The notes: generated from the sequence alone by a model not told the origin. A DNA stretch of 8,834 nucleotides from CBFGWV01 sp965652545 (GCA_965652545.1 CBFGWV010000208.1:1-8834); one strand, 5' to 3'; numbered from the stretch's first letter, positions 1-6,190 are shown. Translations and numbers: made by a program.

Positions 1-112
1 CCGACGCGTTGTTAACCCGGCGGGTTCCGCTCGACGGCCGCTCCCTGGCTGCCGCGGGTCGCCCAAAAACCCACCGGCTCATCCCGGGCTCACTGCCGTG
101 GCCGATCGAGGG
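1..112. repeat. Palindromic intergenic element, copy 1 (left part cut by the window edge)
   Basis: This stretch aligns along its length with 4991-5105. Both begin CCGACGCG, share GCTCGACGGCCG (29-40 here) and share the outer arm ACCCACCGGCTCATCCCGG followed by a GTGGCxGATC tail. It has a small hairpin of its own (AACCC 14-18, loop 19-21, GGGTT 22-26) and a degenerate version of the second core hairpin at about 35-54. Only the core and right arm lie in the window. By analogy with copy 2, a left arm complementary to about 62-96 should sit just upstream. No coding role is visible. Confidence 0.75.
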
Positions 113-157
113 TGCGGTCGCGTGGCAGCCGCGCTTATTGAGATGGGTAGGGGTCGC

Positions 158-186
158 TTGATTTTGCAATGTTATAACAGAATAAT
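158..186 (+). promoter_or_regulatory. Sigma-70 promoter of the ABC importer operon
   Basis: The -35 is TTGATT (158-163, 4 of 6 to consensus) and the -10 is AATAAT (181-186, 5 of 6), with a 17-bp spacer. This AT-rich island stands out in GC-rich surroundings and lies just upstream of the first gene. Transcription should start near 193, leaving a leader of about 25 nt before the ATG at 219. Confidence 0.6.
168..186. promoter_or_regulatory. Imperfect dyad over the -10 region, possible Zur-like metal-repressor operator
   Basis: A left half AATGTTATA (168-176) is followed by a central A (177) and a degraded right half CAGAATAAT (178-186). From memory, gammaproteobacterial Zur boxes are inverted repeats built on ATGTTATA. 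The left half fits fully, and 5 of 9 positions of the right half fit. The site fills the 3' part of the spacer and the -10 hexamer, where a repressor would block RNA polymerase. The regulator's identity is inferred; AT-richness of the promoter alone could produce part of the match. Confidence 0.35.
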
Positions 187-218
187 CTTCGCCCTCTCGA
201 TAAGACGAAGGACGCAAC

Positions 219-1739
219 ATGAAGTGGCTTTCCGTGGTGCTGTTGGCCGTTGTCGCATCGGGTGCTGGCGTCGCTGCGGCGGCCGACGAGGTGTTGGACA
301 TCGTCGCGCCCTGGGAAATCACCAGCATCGACCCGTCCACGTCCGGCTATGTCTTCACTCGCATGCAGGTGGCCGAAACGTTGATCGAGGTCGATGCCGA
401 GGGCCAGCCGGTGCCGGGGCTGGCCGCGGCGTGGCAGGTGTCGGAGGATCGGCTCTTGTGGCGGTTTACCCTGCGTCCGGGGGTTCGCTTCCATGACGGC
501 AGCCTGGTGACGGCGGATGCTGTGGTGGCCAGTCTGGAGCAGGCCCGCGCCAAGCCCGGCGTACTGTCGCAAGCCCCCATCGAGTCCATTGCCGTGACCG
601 CCGAGGATGAGTTGGCGATCCACCTGGCCTCGCCGTTCGCGCCGTTGTGGGCGTTACTGGCGCACACCAGTACGCAGATCCTGGCGTCGGCGTCGTATGA
701 CGGCAATGGCGAGGTGACGCGGGTGATCGGTACTGGTCCGTATCAGGTGGATGAGCTGGCCCCGCCGCAGCGTATGACGGTGCGTTACTTTGAGGGCTAC
801 TGGGGTGTGGAGTCGACGGTGAAGCGCGCCAGTTATCTCGCTGCCGGTCGCGGCGAGACCCGTGCGCTGATGGCCGAGAGCGGCGACGCCGATGTGGTCT
901 TCACCCTGGACCCGGCCAGCGAGCAGCGGCTGCGCCGCAATCCGGCCCTGCAAGTGCATTCGGTGGCCATCCCGCGCACCCTGGCGCTGAAGGTCAATGC
1001 GGGCCACCCGTTCCTCGCCGAGCCCGCTGCACGCGAGGCGCTGAGCCTGGCCATCGACCGCCAAGGCATCGCCAGGGCCATTCTGCGCACGCCGCAGGCG
1101 GCGGCGAATCAGATGTTTCCGCCGGCGCTGGGCGGCTGGCATGTCGCATCGCTCGGCGGGCCGACCCACGACCCGGCCGGCGCGCAGGCGCTGCTGGCTG
1201 GCCTGGGTTGGGCACCGGGCGCCGACGGTATGCTGCAGCGGGATGGCGAGCCCTTCCAGGTCACCTTGCGCACCTTCACCGATCGGCCGGAGCTGCCGCT
1301 GATCGCCGCCAGCCTGCAGGATCAGTTCCGTGCCGTGGGCATCGATATGCAGGTGACCATCGGCAATTCCAGCGACATCCCCGCCGGGCATCGCGACGGC
1401 AGCCTCGAGCTGGCGCTGATGGCGCGCAACTTCGGGTTGATTCCCGACCCGTTGGGCACGCTGCTCCAGGACTTTGGCCCCGACGGTGGCGACTGGGGTG
1501 CCATGAACTGGAGCGACACGGGGATGACTGATGCCCTGGCCGGCTTGGTGGCCGCCACCGATGCTGACGAGGTCGCCCGCCAGCGGCGGCAGGTCAGCGA
1601 TGTCTTGCTGGCGCAGCGGCCGGTGATTCCGGTGGCCTGGTACCAGCACACTGCGGCGGTATCCGCCACGATCGAGGGCTTCAGCATCGACCCGCTGGAG
1701 CGTAGCTACCGAATCACTGACATTCGCTGGGCACCATGA
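219..1739 (+). CDS. ABC importer periplasmic solute-binding protein, family 5 (peptide/nickel/opine class)
   Basis: A 506-residue secreted protein that should capture the substrate in the periplasm and hand it to the two permeases that follow. The ATG at 219 has GAAGGA 6 nt upstream. Residues 1-21 form a Sec signal peptide (MKW, a Leu/Val/Ala core, an AAA cleavage site) with no lipobox Cys, so the protein is probably soluble. SBP_bac_5 hallmarks include LRPGVRFHDGSLVTADAVV after the first strand region, GTGPY at 171-175, and an AREALSLAIDRQGIARAIL segment. Its length is normal for the family. Overall layout resembles NikA and CntA, but the RPFRF stretch that I recall just before GTGPW in NikA is not recognisable here, so a NikA name is not justified. 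Peptide, nickel or metal-opine substrates all remain possible. It overlaps the next gene by ATGA. Confidence 0.93.
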   Translation: MKWLSVVLLAVVASGAGVAAAADEVLDIVAPWEITSIDPSTSGYVFTRMQVAETLIEVDAEGQPVPGLAAAWQVSEDRLLWRFTLRPGVRFHDGSLVTADAVVASLEQARAKPGVLSQAPIESIAVTAEDELAIHLASPFAPLWALLAHTSTQILASASYDGNGEVTRVIGTGPYQVDELAPPQRMTVRYFEGYWGVESTVKRASYLAAGRGETRALMAESGDADVVFTLDPASEQRLRRNPALQVHSVAIPRTLALKVNAGHPFLAEPAAREALSLAIDRQGIARAILRTPQAAANQMFPPALGGWHVASLGGPTHDPAGAQALLAGLGWAPGADGMLQRDGEPFQVTLRTFTDRPELPLIAASLQDQFRAVGIDMQVTIGNSSDIPAGHRDGSLELALMARNFGLIPDPLGTLLQDFGPDGGDWGAMNWSDTGMTDALAGLVAATDADEVARQRRQVSDVLLAQRPVIPVAWYQHTAAVSATIEGFSIDPLERSYRITDIRWAP

Positions 1740-2671
1740 CCCGTGCGCTCTGGCAACGGCTGCTCCAGGCCGGGCTGGTCGCGGTCATGGTCGGCATGCT
1801 CACCTTCGTGCTGGTGCGTGCCCTGCCGGGGGATGCGGCTTATCGCATCGCCGCCGGGCGCTACGGCTACGACCGGGTCGACAGTGCCGCGGCCGAGGCT
1901 GTGCGCCAGGAACTGGCGTTGGACCAGCCGGTTTGGATGGCGTTGGGGCAGTGGCTGGGCGATCTGTTGACCCTCAACCTGGGTCGCTCGCAAGTCACCG
2001 GCGCGCCGGTGATCAGCGAGCTGGCCCATCAACTGGGGCATTCAGTGGACTTGGCGTTGTCGGCCATCGTGGTGTCGTTGCTGCTTGGCTTGCCCATTGG
2101 GCTGATCGCCGGCTGGCGTCCGGGCGGGGTGGTGGACCGGTTATCGCTTGCCGTGTCTGTGGTGCTGCGTTCCCTGCCGCCGTTCGTGCTCGGGCTGGTG
2201 CTTGTTCTGCTACTTGCCGTCGGTGCCGGTTGGCTGCCGGCGGCCGGCCATGGCGGGTTTGCCCACCGCATCCTGCCGGCGCTCACCCTGGGGCTGGGCC
2301 TGGCCGCGGTATCCAGCCGTGTGGCACGGGATGCCATGGCGGCGGTGGTGCGCTCACCGTTCTATCAATTTGGCCGGGTCAAGGGCCTGGGCGAGTGGCG
2401 GGTGTTCATACGGCACGGCTTGCGCAATGCGGCGGTACCGATGGTGGCTTATCTCGGGGTGCAGTTCGTCTATCTGGTCGAAGGGGTCGTGGTGGTGGAG
2501 ACGCTGTTTGCCTGGCCGGGCGTGGGGCATGCGCTGGTCCATGCCATTGTTGCCCGCGACGTCCCCATGATCCAGGGCGCAGCGCTGGTGATGGGGCTGG
2601 GTTTCGTCTTGCTCAACGCGCTGGTGGATGCTGCGTGCTTCGGTCTAGACCCGCGGAAGCGGTTGGCATGA
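1736..2671 (+). CDS. ABC importer inner-membrane permease 1 (DppB/NikB type)
   Basis: A 311-residue multi-spanning permease that forms half of the transport channel. The N-terminus (QRLLQAGLVAVMVGMLTFVL, then VRALPGDAA) is the usual first helix and periplasmic entry of DppB-type proteins. The C-terminal half carries the ATPase-contacting EAA-type loop (FGRVKGLGEWRVFIRHGLRNA) and the familiar VVVETLFAWPGVGHALV and LDPRKR endings. About six hydrophobic helices are visible and the length is normal. Its ATG overlaps the TGA of the binding-protein gene (1736-1739), so translation is probably coupled. It pairs with the DppC-type permease that follows. Confidence 0.95.
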   Translation: MTRALWQRLLQAGLVAVMVGMLTFVLVRALPGDAAYRIAAGRYGYDRVDSAAAEAVRQELALDQPVWMALGQWLGDLLTLNLGRSQVTGAPVISELAHQLGHSVDLALSAIVVSLLLGLPIGLIAGWRPGGVVDRLSLAVSVVLRSLPPFVLGLVLVLLLAVGAGWLPAAGHGGFAHRILPALTLGLGLAAVSSRVARDAMAAVVRSPFYQFGRVKGLGEWRVFIRHGLRNAAVPMVAYLGVQFVYLVEGVVVVETLFAWPGVGHALVHAIVARDVPMIQGAALVMGLGFVLLNALVDAACFGLDPRKRLA

Positions 2672-3486
2672 GCGCTGTGCTCGCGGGTGTACCGACCGCA
2701 GCCCCCGTACCGCTGCGCCGCTGGAGCGGGGCGGCTGTGGTGCTGTTGGTGATCGCCTTCGCCTGGTTGACACCAGTGCTGTTCGACGCCGACCCGGCGC
2801 GCCAGGACTTGTCCCGCTTCCTGCAACCGCCCAGTGCGGCCGAGCCGCTGGGCACCGATCACCTGGGCCGCAGCATGCTGGCGCGCGTGACGTCGGCGAC
2901 ACGGCTGTCTCTGGGTTTGGCGCTCTTGGGTGTGGTGTCGGCCGCCGTTCCCGGTGTACTGCTGGGTGTTCTGGCCGGCTGGCGCGGCGGCTGGGTCGAA
3001 CGGGCACTGGTCATGCTGGCGGATGCGGTGCTGGCGCTGCCCGGTTTGCTGATCGTGCTGCTGCTGGTGGCGATCGCTCCGGGCAGTTTCTGGGCCTTGT
3101 ACCTGGGGCTCGCACTGGTGTTGTGGGTGGAGTACTTCCGCGTGGTACGGGCAAGCACTCGCACGCTGGTCGGCTCTGCACCGGTGCAGGCCGCCCGCTT
3201 GCTGGGTTTCGGGCCGGTTCACATCCTCCGGCGCCATTTGTGGCCGGTGCTTGCACCCACCGTGCTTACCCTGGCGGCCTTTGGTGCGGCCACGGCGGTC
3301 ATGGCCATCGCCGCCCTGGGGTTCGTCGGTGTGGGCTTGCGACCGCCGCAGGCGGAGCTCGGGCAGATGATGACCGAACTGCTGCCGTACTACCACGAGG
3401 CCGCATGGGTGCTGGTGCAGCCCATCGTTGTGGTCTTCCTGTTGATTCTGGGGCTGAACTTGATGGCCGGGAGTGACCCGCGATGA
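2668..3486 (+). CDS. ABC importer inner-membrane permease 2 (DppC/NikC type)
   Basis: A 272-residue partner permease. The reading frame is open far upstream, but the start at 2668 is preferred because it forms an ATGA overlap with the previous gene, like the other junctions, and because everything upstream is out-of-frame permease 1. The family hallmark LGTDHLGRSMLARV follows the first transmembrane helix. The EAA-type loop is seen in VQAARLLGFGPVHILRRHLW, and the last segments (AALGFVGVGLRPPQAELGQM) are typical of DppC. The C-terminus ends in GSDPR, slightly shorter than the usual LRDxLDPR ending. It should heterodimerise with permease 1. Confidence 0.94.
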   Translation: MSAVLAGVPTAAPVPLRRWSGAAVVLLVIAFAWLTPVLFDADPARQDLSRFLQPPSAAEPLGTDHLGRSMLARVTSATRLSLGLALLGVVSAAVPGVLLGVLAGWRGGWVERALVMLADAVLALPGLLIVLLLVAIAPGSFWALYLGLALVLWVEYFRVVRASTRTLVGSAPVQAARLLGFGPVHILRRHLWPVLAPTVLTLAAFGAATAVMAIAALGFVGVGLRPPQAELGQMMTELLPYYHEAAWVLVQPIVVVFLLILGLNLMAGSDPR

Positions 3487-4928
3487 CGGCTGTGTTGACG
3501 GCCGACGAGCTGACGATCGGCGCTGAGGCGCCGATCGTCCATCCGTTGTCTTTTTGCCTGCGCGCCGGGATGCCGCTGACGATCGTGGGCGAGACCGGTT
3601 CGGGCAAGAGCCTGCTCGCTCAGGCCATCATGGGTAACCTGCCCTCCGGGCTGATCACCGGGGGGCGGGTCCATCTGGATGGGCAGTGCATCAGCGATCT
3701 GCCGGCGGCGGCCCGGCGCGCCTTGTGGGGGCGGCGGATGGCCTTGCTGCCGCAGGAGCCCTGGCTGGCCCTGGACCCGTTGATGCGTGCGAGTGGCCAG
3801 ATCCGCGAGGCCTACCGCTGGGTGCGCGGGTTGTCGCGGCCGGCGGCCGGCACCGCAACGGACCGCGACCTCGCTGCGCTGGGTCTGGAGGATGCCGCCG
3901 GCCGCTTGCCCGGTGCGCTCTCCGGTGGCATGGCGCAACGGGTGGCGTTTGCTGCCGCACGTGCCGGTGGAGCGCAACTGGTCATCGCCGACGAACCCAC
4001 CAAAGGCCTGGATGCCGACCGTCGCGACGAGGCGGTGCAATTGCTGCTGCACGAGGTCGAGGCTGGCGGCGCTCTGCTGACGATTACCCATGACATCGCC
4101 GTTGCCCGCCGCTTGGGTGGCGAGGTGATCGTGATGCGCGATGGCCGGGTGGTCGAGCGAGGGGCGGCGGCCACCGTCCTGGAGCGTCCCCGTTCGGATT
4201 ATGCCCGCCAACTGGTTGCGGCCGAGCCGGCGGCTTGGACGGACACGCCGCGAGGCGTACCGGGCGAGCCGGTGATCCGCGCCGACGATCTTGCCCTTAG
4301 CCGAGGTGGCCGGCGCGTGTTGGAGGGCGTCGACCTGGCTATCGCCGCAGGTGAGATCGTCGGCGTGACCGGCCCGAGCGGTTGCGGCAAGAGCTCGTTG
4401 GGCGATGCGCTGCTGGGTGTGCTGTCCCCCGACGGCGGGACAGTGTGGCGAACGCCGGGCGTGGCACGGCTACGGTTCCAGAAGCTGTATCAAGACCCAC
4501 CCGCGGCTTTTGCGCCTCATTGGCCGATCAAGACGGCGTTGTCCGATCTCGTGCGCCGTCATCAGCTTGCCTGGAGCGATGTGGTGCGATGGATGCAGCG
4601 TCTGCGTCTGGCGCCTGAGTTGCTGGAGCGGCCGCCGGGGTCGATTTCCGGTGGTGAGTTGCAACGGTTTGCCTTGTTGCGGGTGCTGATGCTGGACCCG
4701 GTGTTCCTGGTGGCGGACGAGCCGACTTCGCGGTTGGACATGATCACTCAACAGGCGACGATGCACCTGATCGTCGAGTTGGCCCGCGAGCGGCACTGCG
4801 GTGTGCTGTTGATCAGCCACGATACCGATCTGGTGCGCAAAGTCGCCGACCGGCACCTGGTCATTGGGCGGCAGGCGGCTGCGTCGCTTCCCTCCGTGTT
4901 TACCTCACCGGCGTTGGCGTATGGGTGA
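3483..4928 (+). CDS. ABC importer ATPase with two fused nucleotide-binding domains (DppD-DppF/YejF type)
   Basis: A 481-residue protein that replaces the usual pair of separate ATPases and should energise the permease dimer from the cytoplasm. Domain 1 (about 1-235) has Walker A GETGSGKS at 36-43, Q-loop LLPQEP, signature LSGGMAQR at 146-153, Walker B LVIADEPT at 166-173 and switch His203. Domain 2 (about 255-470) has Walker A GPSGCGKS at 297-304, Q-loop LYQDPPAAF, signature ISGGELQR at 388-395, Walker B FLVADEPT at 408-415 and His446. All catalytic motifs are intact in both halves. It is somewhat shorter than many fused members because the inter-domain linker is short. The start overlaps the permease stop by ATGA. 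No T-rich terminator follows; the palindromic element at 4964-5105 is the only nearby candidate for ending transcription. Confidence 0.95.
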   Translation: MTAVLTADELTIGAEAPIVHPLSFCLRAGMPLTIVGETGSGKSLLAQAIMGNLPSGLITGGRVHLDGQCISDLPAAARRALWGRRMALLPQEPWLALDPLMRASGQIREAYRWVRGLSRPAAGTATDRDLAALGLEDAAGRLPGALSGGMAQRVAFAAARAGGAQLVIADEPTKGLDADRRDEAVQLLLHEVEAGGALLTITHDIAVARRLGGEVIVMRDGRVVERGAAATVLERPRSDYARQLVAAEPAAWTDTPRGVPGEPVIRADDLALSRGGRRVLEGVDLAIAAGEIVGVTGPSGCGKSSLGDALLGVLSPDGGTVWRTPGVARLRFQKLYQDPPAAFAPHWPIKTALSDLVRRHQLAWSDVVRWMQRLRLAPELLERPPGSISGGELQRFALLRVLMLDPVFLVADEPTSRLDMITQQATMHLIVELARERHCGVLLISHDTDLVRKVADRHLVIGRQAAASLPSVFTSPALAYG

Positions 4929-4963
4929 TGGGGTGCTGGCGTCTTGGTTGGGCGCCTAACCCC

Positions 4964-5105
4964 GCCCGGGATGAGCCGGTGAGTTGTGGTCCGACGCGCT
5001 GTAAATACTTCCCTGTACGCTCGACGGCCGCATCCCTGCGGCCGACGGTCTGACCACAACCCACCGGCTCATCCCGGGCTCACTGCGGTGGCTGATCAGG
5101 GCGAG
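4964..5105. repeat. Palindromic intergenic element, copy 2 (complete)
   Basis: Long outer arms at 4964-4991 and 5052-5079 are reverse complements over 28 bp with one mismatch. They enclose a core of about 60 nt. The core holds a weak small hairpin (TAC 5006-5008 with GTA 5015-5017) and a strong one (CGGCCGCA 5025-5032, loop TCCC, TGCGGCCG 5037-5044). Drawn as single strand it gives a three-way junction. The 3' flank (5080-5105) matches copy 1. It sits 35 bp after the ATPase stop and lacks a T-run, so it is not a standard intrinsic terminator. Mobility genes are absent; it is more like a dispersed non-autonomous repeat. Confidence 0.85.
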
Positions 5106-5218
5106 GTTGGTCGGGCCACTCCAGGTGGAGAAATGGTATTAGAAACGTCTTTTTAATGCCGCTTTGGGTCGATTCGTACCCGTCATCATTCTTTGAAGCG
5201 CGAATATTAAAAAAAGCG

Positions 5219-5246
5219 TTGACATCGTTTTCCCAATGCGCATAAT
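5219..5246 (+). promoter_or_regulatory. Strong sigma-70 promoter of a short transcription unit
   Basis: A perfect -35 TTGACA (5219-5224) and a -10 CATAAT (5241-5246, 5 of 6) are separated by 16 bp inside an unusually AT-rich stretch (about 5130-5260). Transcription should start near 5253. No other gene starts until the 31-codon ORF at 5287. Confidence 0.65.
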
Positions 5247-5286
5247 TCGCTCCCTCTGTTGTTAAACCGAACAAAGGGCGGCACCC

Positions 5287-5382
5287 ATGACCGGGTATCT
5301 ACGAAACCAACGTTGCAAACAGCCAATGGCCTTCGGCGCCATAGTCCGTCTGTTTACGAGTGTTCGCTCGCTCAAGCCCTAA
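5287..5382 (+). CDS. Possible 31-residue small peptide or leader peptide
   Basis: ATG at 5287 follows AAAGGG (5273-5278) at an 8-nt spacing and reads 31 codons to TAA at 5380-5382. The peptide begins MTGYLRNQRCKQP and ends VRLFTSVRSLKP; it is basic (5 Arg, 2 Lys), has a short hydrophobic centre, and shows no known domain. The position between a strong promoter and a terminator with alternative helices suits a leader peptide. There is no run of one amino acid to indicate what would be sensed. A small basic membrane-active peptide is another possibility. At this length a chance ORF is quite possible. Confidence 0.3.
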   Translation: MTGYLRNQRCKQPMAFGAIVRLFTSVRSLKP

Positions 5383-5430
5383 GTCGCTGATTATCAGCCG
5401 CCGGGGCCTTGATCGGTCCCCGGGGAGAGA

Positions 5431-5463
5431 AGCCCCCGGTGGGAAACGACCGGGGGCTTTTTC
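5431..5463 (+). terminator. Rho-independent terminator
   Basis: A 10-bp stem (AGCCCCCGGT 5431-5440 with ACCGGGGGCT 5449-5458) encloses the loop GGGAAACG and is followed by TTTTT, counting the last stem base (5458-5462). Upstream, 5401-5406 can pair with 5418-5423, and 5420-5425 can pair with 5434-5439. The second pairing would use the left arm of the terminator, so mutually exclusive folds are possible. Confidence 0.85.
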
Positions 5464-5687
5464 GTTTTGGCGCCATTGCGGTAGGCGTTTTTTGAATGGG
5501 ATTCAATCCCAGGATGGTCTATTGCCCTGCGTATTTGAATGCACGGTATTTCGGTGAATGGGTGCAGTCTGCCATTCGCCAAAAGGAGCATGGTCAGTCT
5601 CTTTGTGTCAGCGATAACGGGTTCTTGAATCCCGTCTGGGCCGGTCGTCTTTGACGCGCCGGTTACCGCGCACTGAGGCGGCGTGCA
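5464..5687. other. Non-coding stretch with three hairpins, between terminator and tRNA-like sequences
   Basis: No convincing gene is seen here. Three inverted repeats stand out. TGGGATTCAATCCCA lies near 5498-5513. GGTGAATGG (5553-5561) pairs with CCATTCGCC (5572-5580) with one G-T pair. ACGGG (5617-5621) pairs with CCCGT (5631-5635) around TTCTTGAAT. The last looks like a tRNA T-arm with two extra T residues in its loop. I could not find a good sigma-70 or sigma-54 promoter for the tRNA-like sequences in this stretch. Confidence 0.4.
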
Positions 5688-5758
5688 CGTGATGTAGCTC
5701 AGTGGACAGAGCGCCGGCATTGTGCCGGAGGGCGCGGGTTCGAATCCCGTCAACACGA
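5688..5758 (+). ncRNA. tRNA-like RNA 1, with a 5-nt anticodon loop and no CCA
   Basis: The sequence folds as a tRNA. The acceptor CGTGATG (5688-5694) pairs with CAACACG (5751-5757) with one A-A mismatch, and is followed by T8-A9. The D-arm is GCTC/GAGC around AGTGGACA. The anticodon stem is CCGGC/GCCGG (5714-5718, 5724-5728), the variable loop AGGGC, and the T-arm GCGGG-TTCGAAT-CCCGT. Conserved T-loop, G18G19 and A21 positions are present. The anticodon loop is only ATTGT; opening one pair gives a 7-nt loop, but with A instead of U at position 33. The 3' end is ACGA rather than xCCA. A decoding tRNA is therefore unlikely; a tRNA mimic or decayed tRNA fits better. Confidence 0.6.
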
Positions 5759-5761
5759 CGA

Positions 5762-5835
5762 TGTGACTTAGCTCATTCTGGTAGAGCAGCTGACTTTGAA
5801 TCAGCGGGTAGTGGGTTCGAATCCCACAGTCACCC
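5762..5835 (+). tRNA. tRNA-like sequence 2, UUG anticodon (Gln-like), no encoded CCA
   Basis: A nearly complete cloverleaf starts 3 nt after the first. The acceptor TGTGACT (5762-5768) pairs with AGTCACC (5828-5834), six pairs plus a T-C mismatch at the end. The D-arm is GCTC/GAGC with a GG-containing loop, the anticodon stem GCTGA/TCAGC with loop CTTTGAA (anticodon TTG at 5796-5798), the variable loop GGGTA, and the T-arm GTGGG-TTCGAAT-CCCAC. U33 and A37 are correct, so it could read CAA (Gln) codons. Against a true tRNA-Gln are the discriminator C instead of G, the mismatched first pair, a probable reversed T15-A48 Levitt pair, and CTC in place of CCA. A specialised tRNA-like RNA or a poor tRNA are both possible. 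Confidence 0.6.
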
Positions 5836-5837
5836 TC

Positions 5838-5925
5838 TTGGGCTTAAAAGGCCCAGTCGAGTAGTACCCCGGTGCCTTCGGGCACCCCGGGCTGACACCC
5901 CGGCGCCTGCGGCAAGGATGCCGCC
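5838..5925 (+). other. Hairpin-rich segment directly after the tRNA-like pair
   Basis: Three stem-loops follow in close order. TGGGC (5839-5843) pairs with GCCCA (5851-5855). GGTGCC (5871-5876) pairs with GGCACC (5881-5886) over a very stable TTCG tetraloop, with outer CC/GG pairs. GCGGC (5909-5913) pairs with GCCGC (5920-5924). None has a T-run, so they do not look like terminators. They may be the 3' domain of the tRNA-like transcript or the slipin mRNA leader. The rest of the leader to 6190 holds no gene that I can support. Confidence 0.45.
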
Positions 5926-5991
5926 CTTACCGTGGCGACACGGTGGGGGAGATCGATGTCCTCAGGCGCGGCGGGTCGTGGATTTGTGTGA

Positions 5992-6007
5992 TGGGCCAGC
6001 ACTTGCG
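5992..6007 (+). promoter_or_regulatory. Candidate sigma-54 promoter (correct spacing, partial -24)
   Basis: TGG at 5992-5994 and TTGC at 6003-6006 give the GG-N10-GC geometry required by sigma-54. The -12 element is good, but the -24 (TGGGCCA) matches TGGCACG only in part. It lies about 190 nt before the slipin start. GG-N10-GC arises often by chance in GC-rich DNA. Confidence 0.22.
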
Positions 6008-6127
6008 GACGCGGCCCGGTGCAGAGGGTGGATTGGCTTCGGCGAGCCTGGTAGCCGACAGCCGGCCGCTATCTCCGCCGGTGCCGGGTGTAGGCGCCCG
6101 CCCGCCACCCATTCACGACCCGCGGGG

Positions 6128-6142
6128 TGGCACCTGGTTGCA
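6128..6142 (+). promoter_or_regulatory. Sigma-54-like motif with a spacer one base short
   Basis: TGGCAC (6128-6133) and TTGCA (6138-6142) are full matches to the two sigma-54 elements, 49 nt before the slipin ATG. The GG-to-GC spacing is 9 rather than 10, which normally abolishes activity. It matters because RNA-repair operons controlled by RtcR use sigma-54 promoters. Confidence 0.25.
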
Positions 6143-6190
6143 GTACGCCCAAAAGGCGTGTGTGAAAGCCCCTATAGAAGGAGAACGATC

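Larger units (their letters stand above)
5253..5463 (+). ncRNA. Putative short transcript: small RNA or attenuator leader
   Basis: A strong promoter and an intrinsic terminator delimit a predicted RNA of about 210 nt. It contains a 31-codon ORF at 5287 and a series of GC-rich complementary segments before the terminator. Either the RNA is itself the product (a small RNA or a mRNA for a tiny peptide), or it is a leader that controls read-through into the tRNA-like/slipin region. I do not recognise a known RNA family. Boundaries are inferred from promoter and terminator only. Confidence 0.4.

Noticed and set aside
654..1649. Long minus-strand open frame opposite the binding-protein gene
   Set aside because: It is an antisense shadow in GC-rich coding DNA. 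The + strand frame has signal peptide, family motifs and operon context; this one has no domain and is rich in Arg, Gln and His.
1933..2667. Upstream extension of the second permease frame
   Set aside because: It lies wholly over permease 1 in another frame and has a non-protein-like composition. The ATGA start at 2668 matches the other junctions and the family's N-terminus.
4964..5079. Insertion sequence or CRISPR interpretation of the long inverted repeat
   Set aside because: There is no transposase frame between the arms, no regular repeat-spacer pattern, and the interval is only about 60 nt.
5080..5274. 64-codon minus-strand frame
   Set aside because: It runs across a strong + strand promoter and ends inside the repeat element. 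No ribosome-binding site or family resemblance is visible.
5590..5608. Sigma-54-like TGG...TTTG upstream of the tRNA-like pair
   Set aside because: The -24 positions mostly mismatch and the -12 GC is absent.
5702..6190. Upstream extension of the slipin frame
   Set aside because: It would translate through both tRNA-like sequences. ATG 6191 has a strong Shine-Dalgarno site and gives the usual slipin N-terminus.
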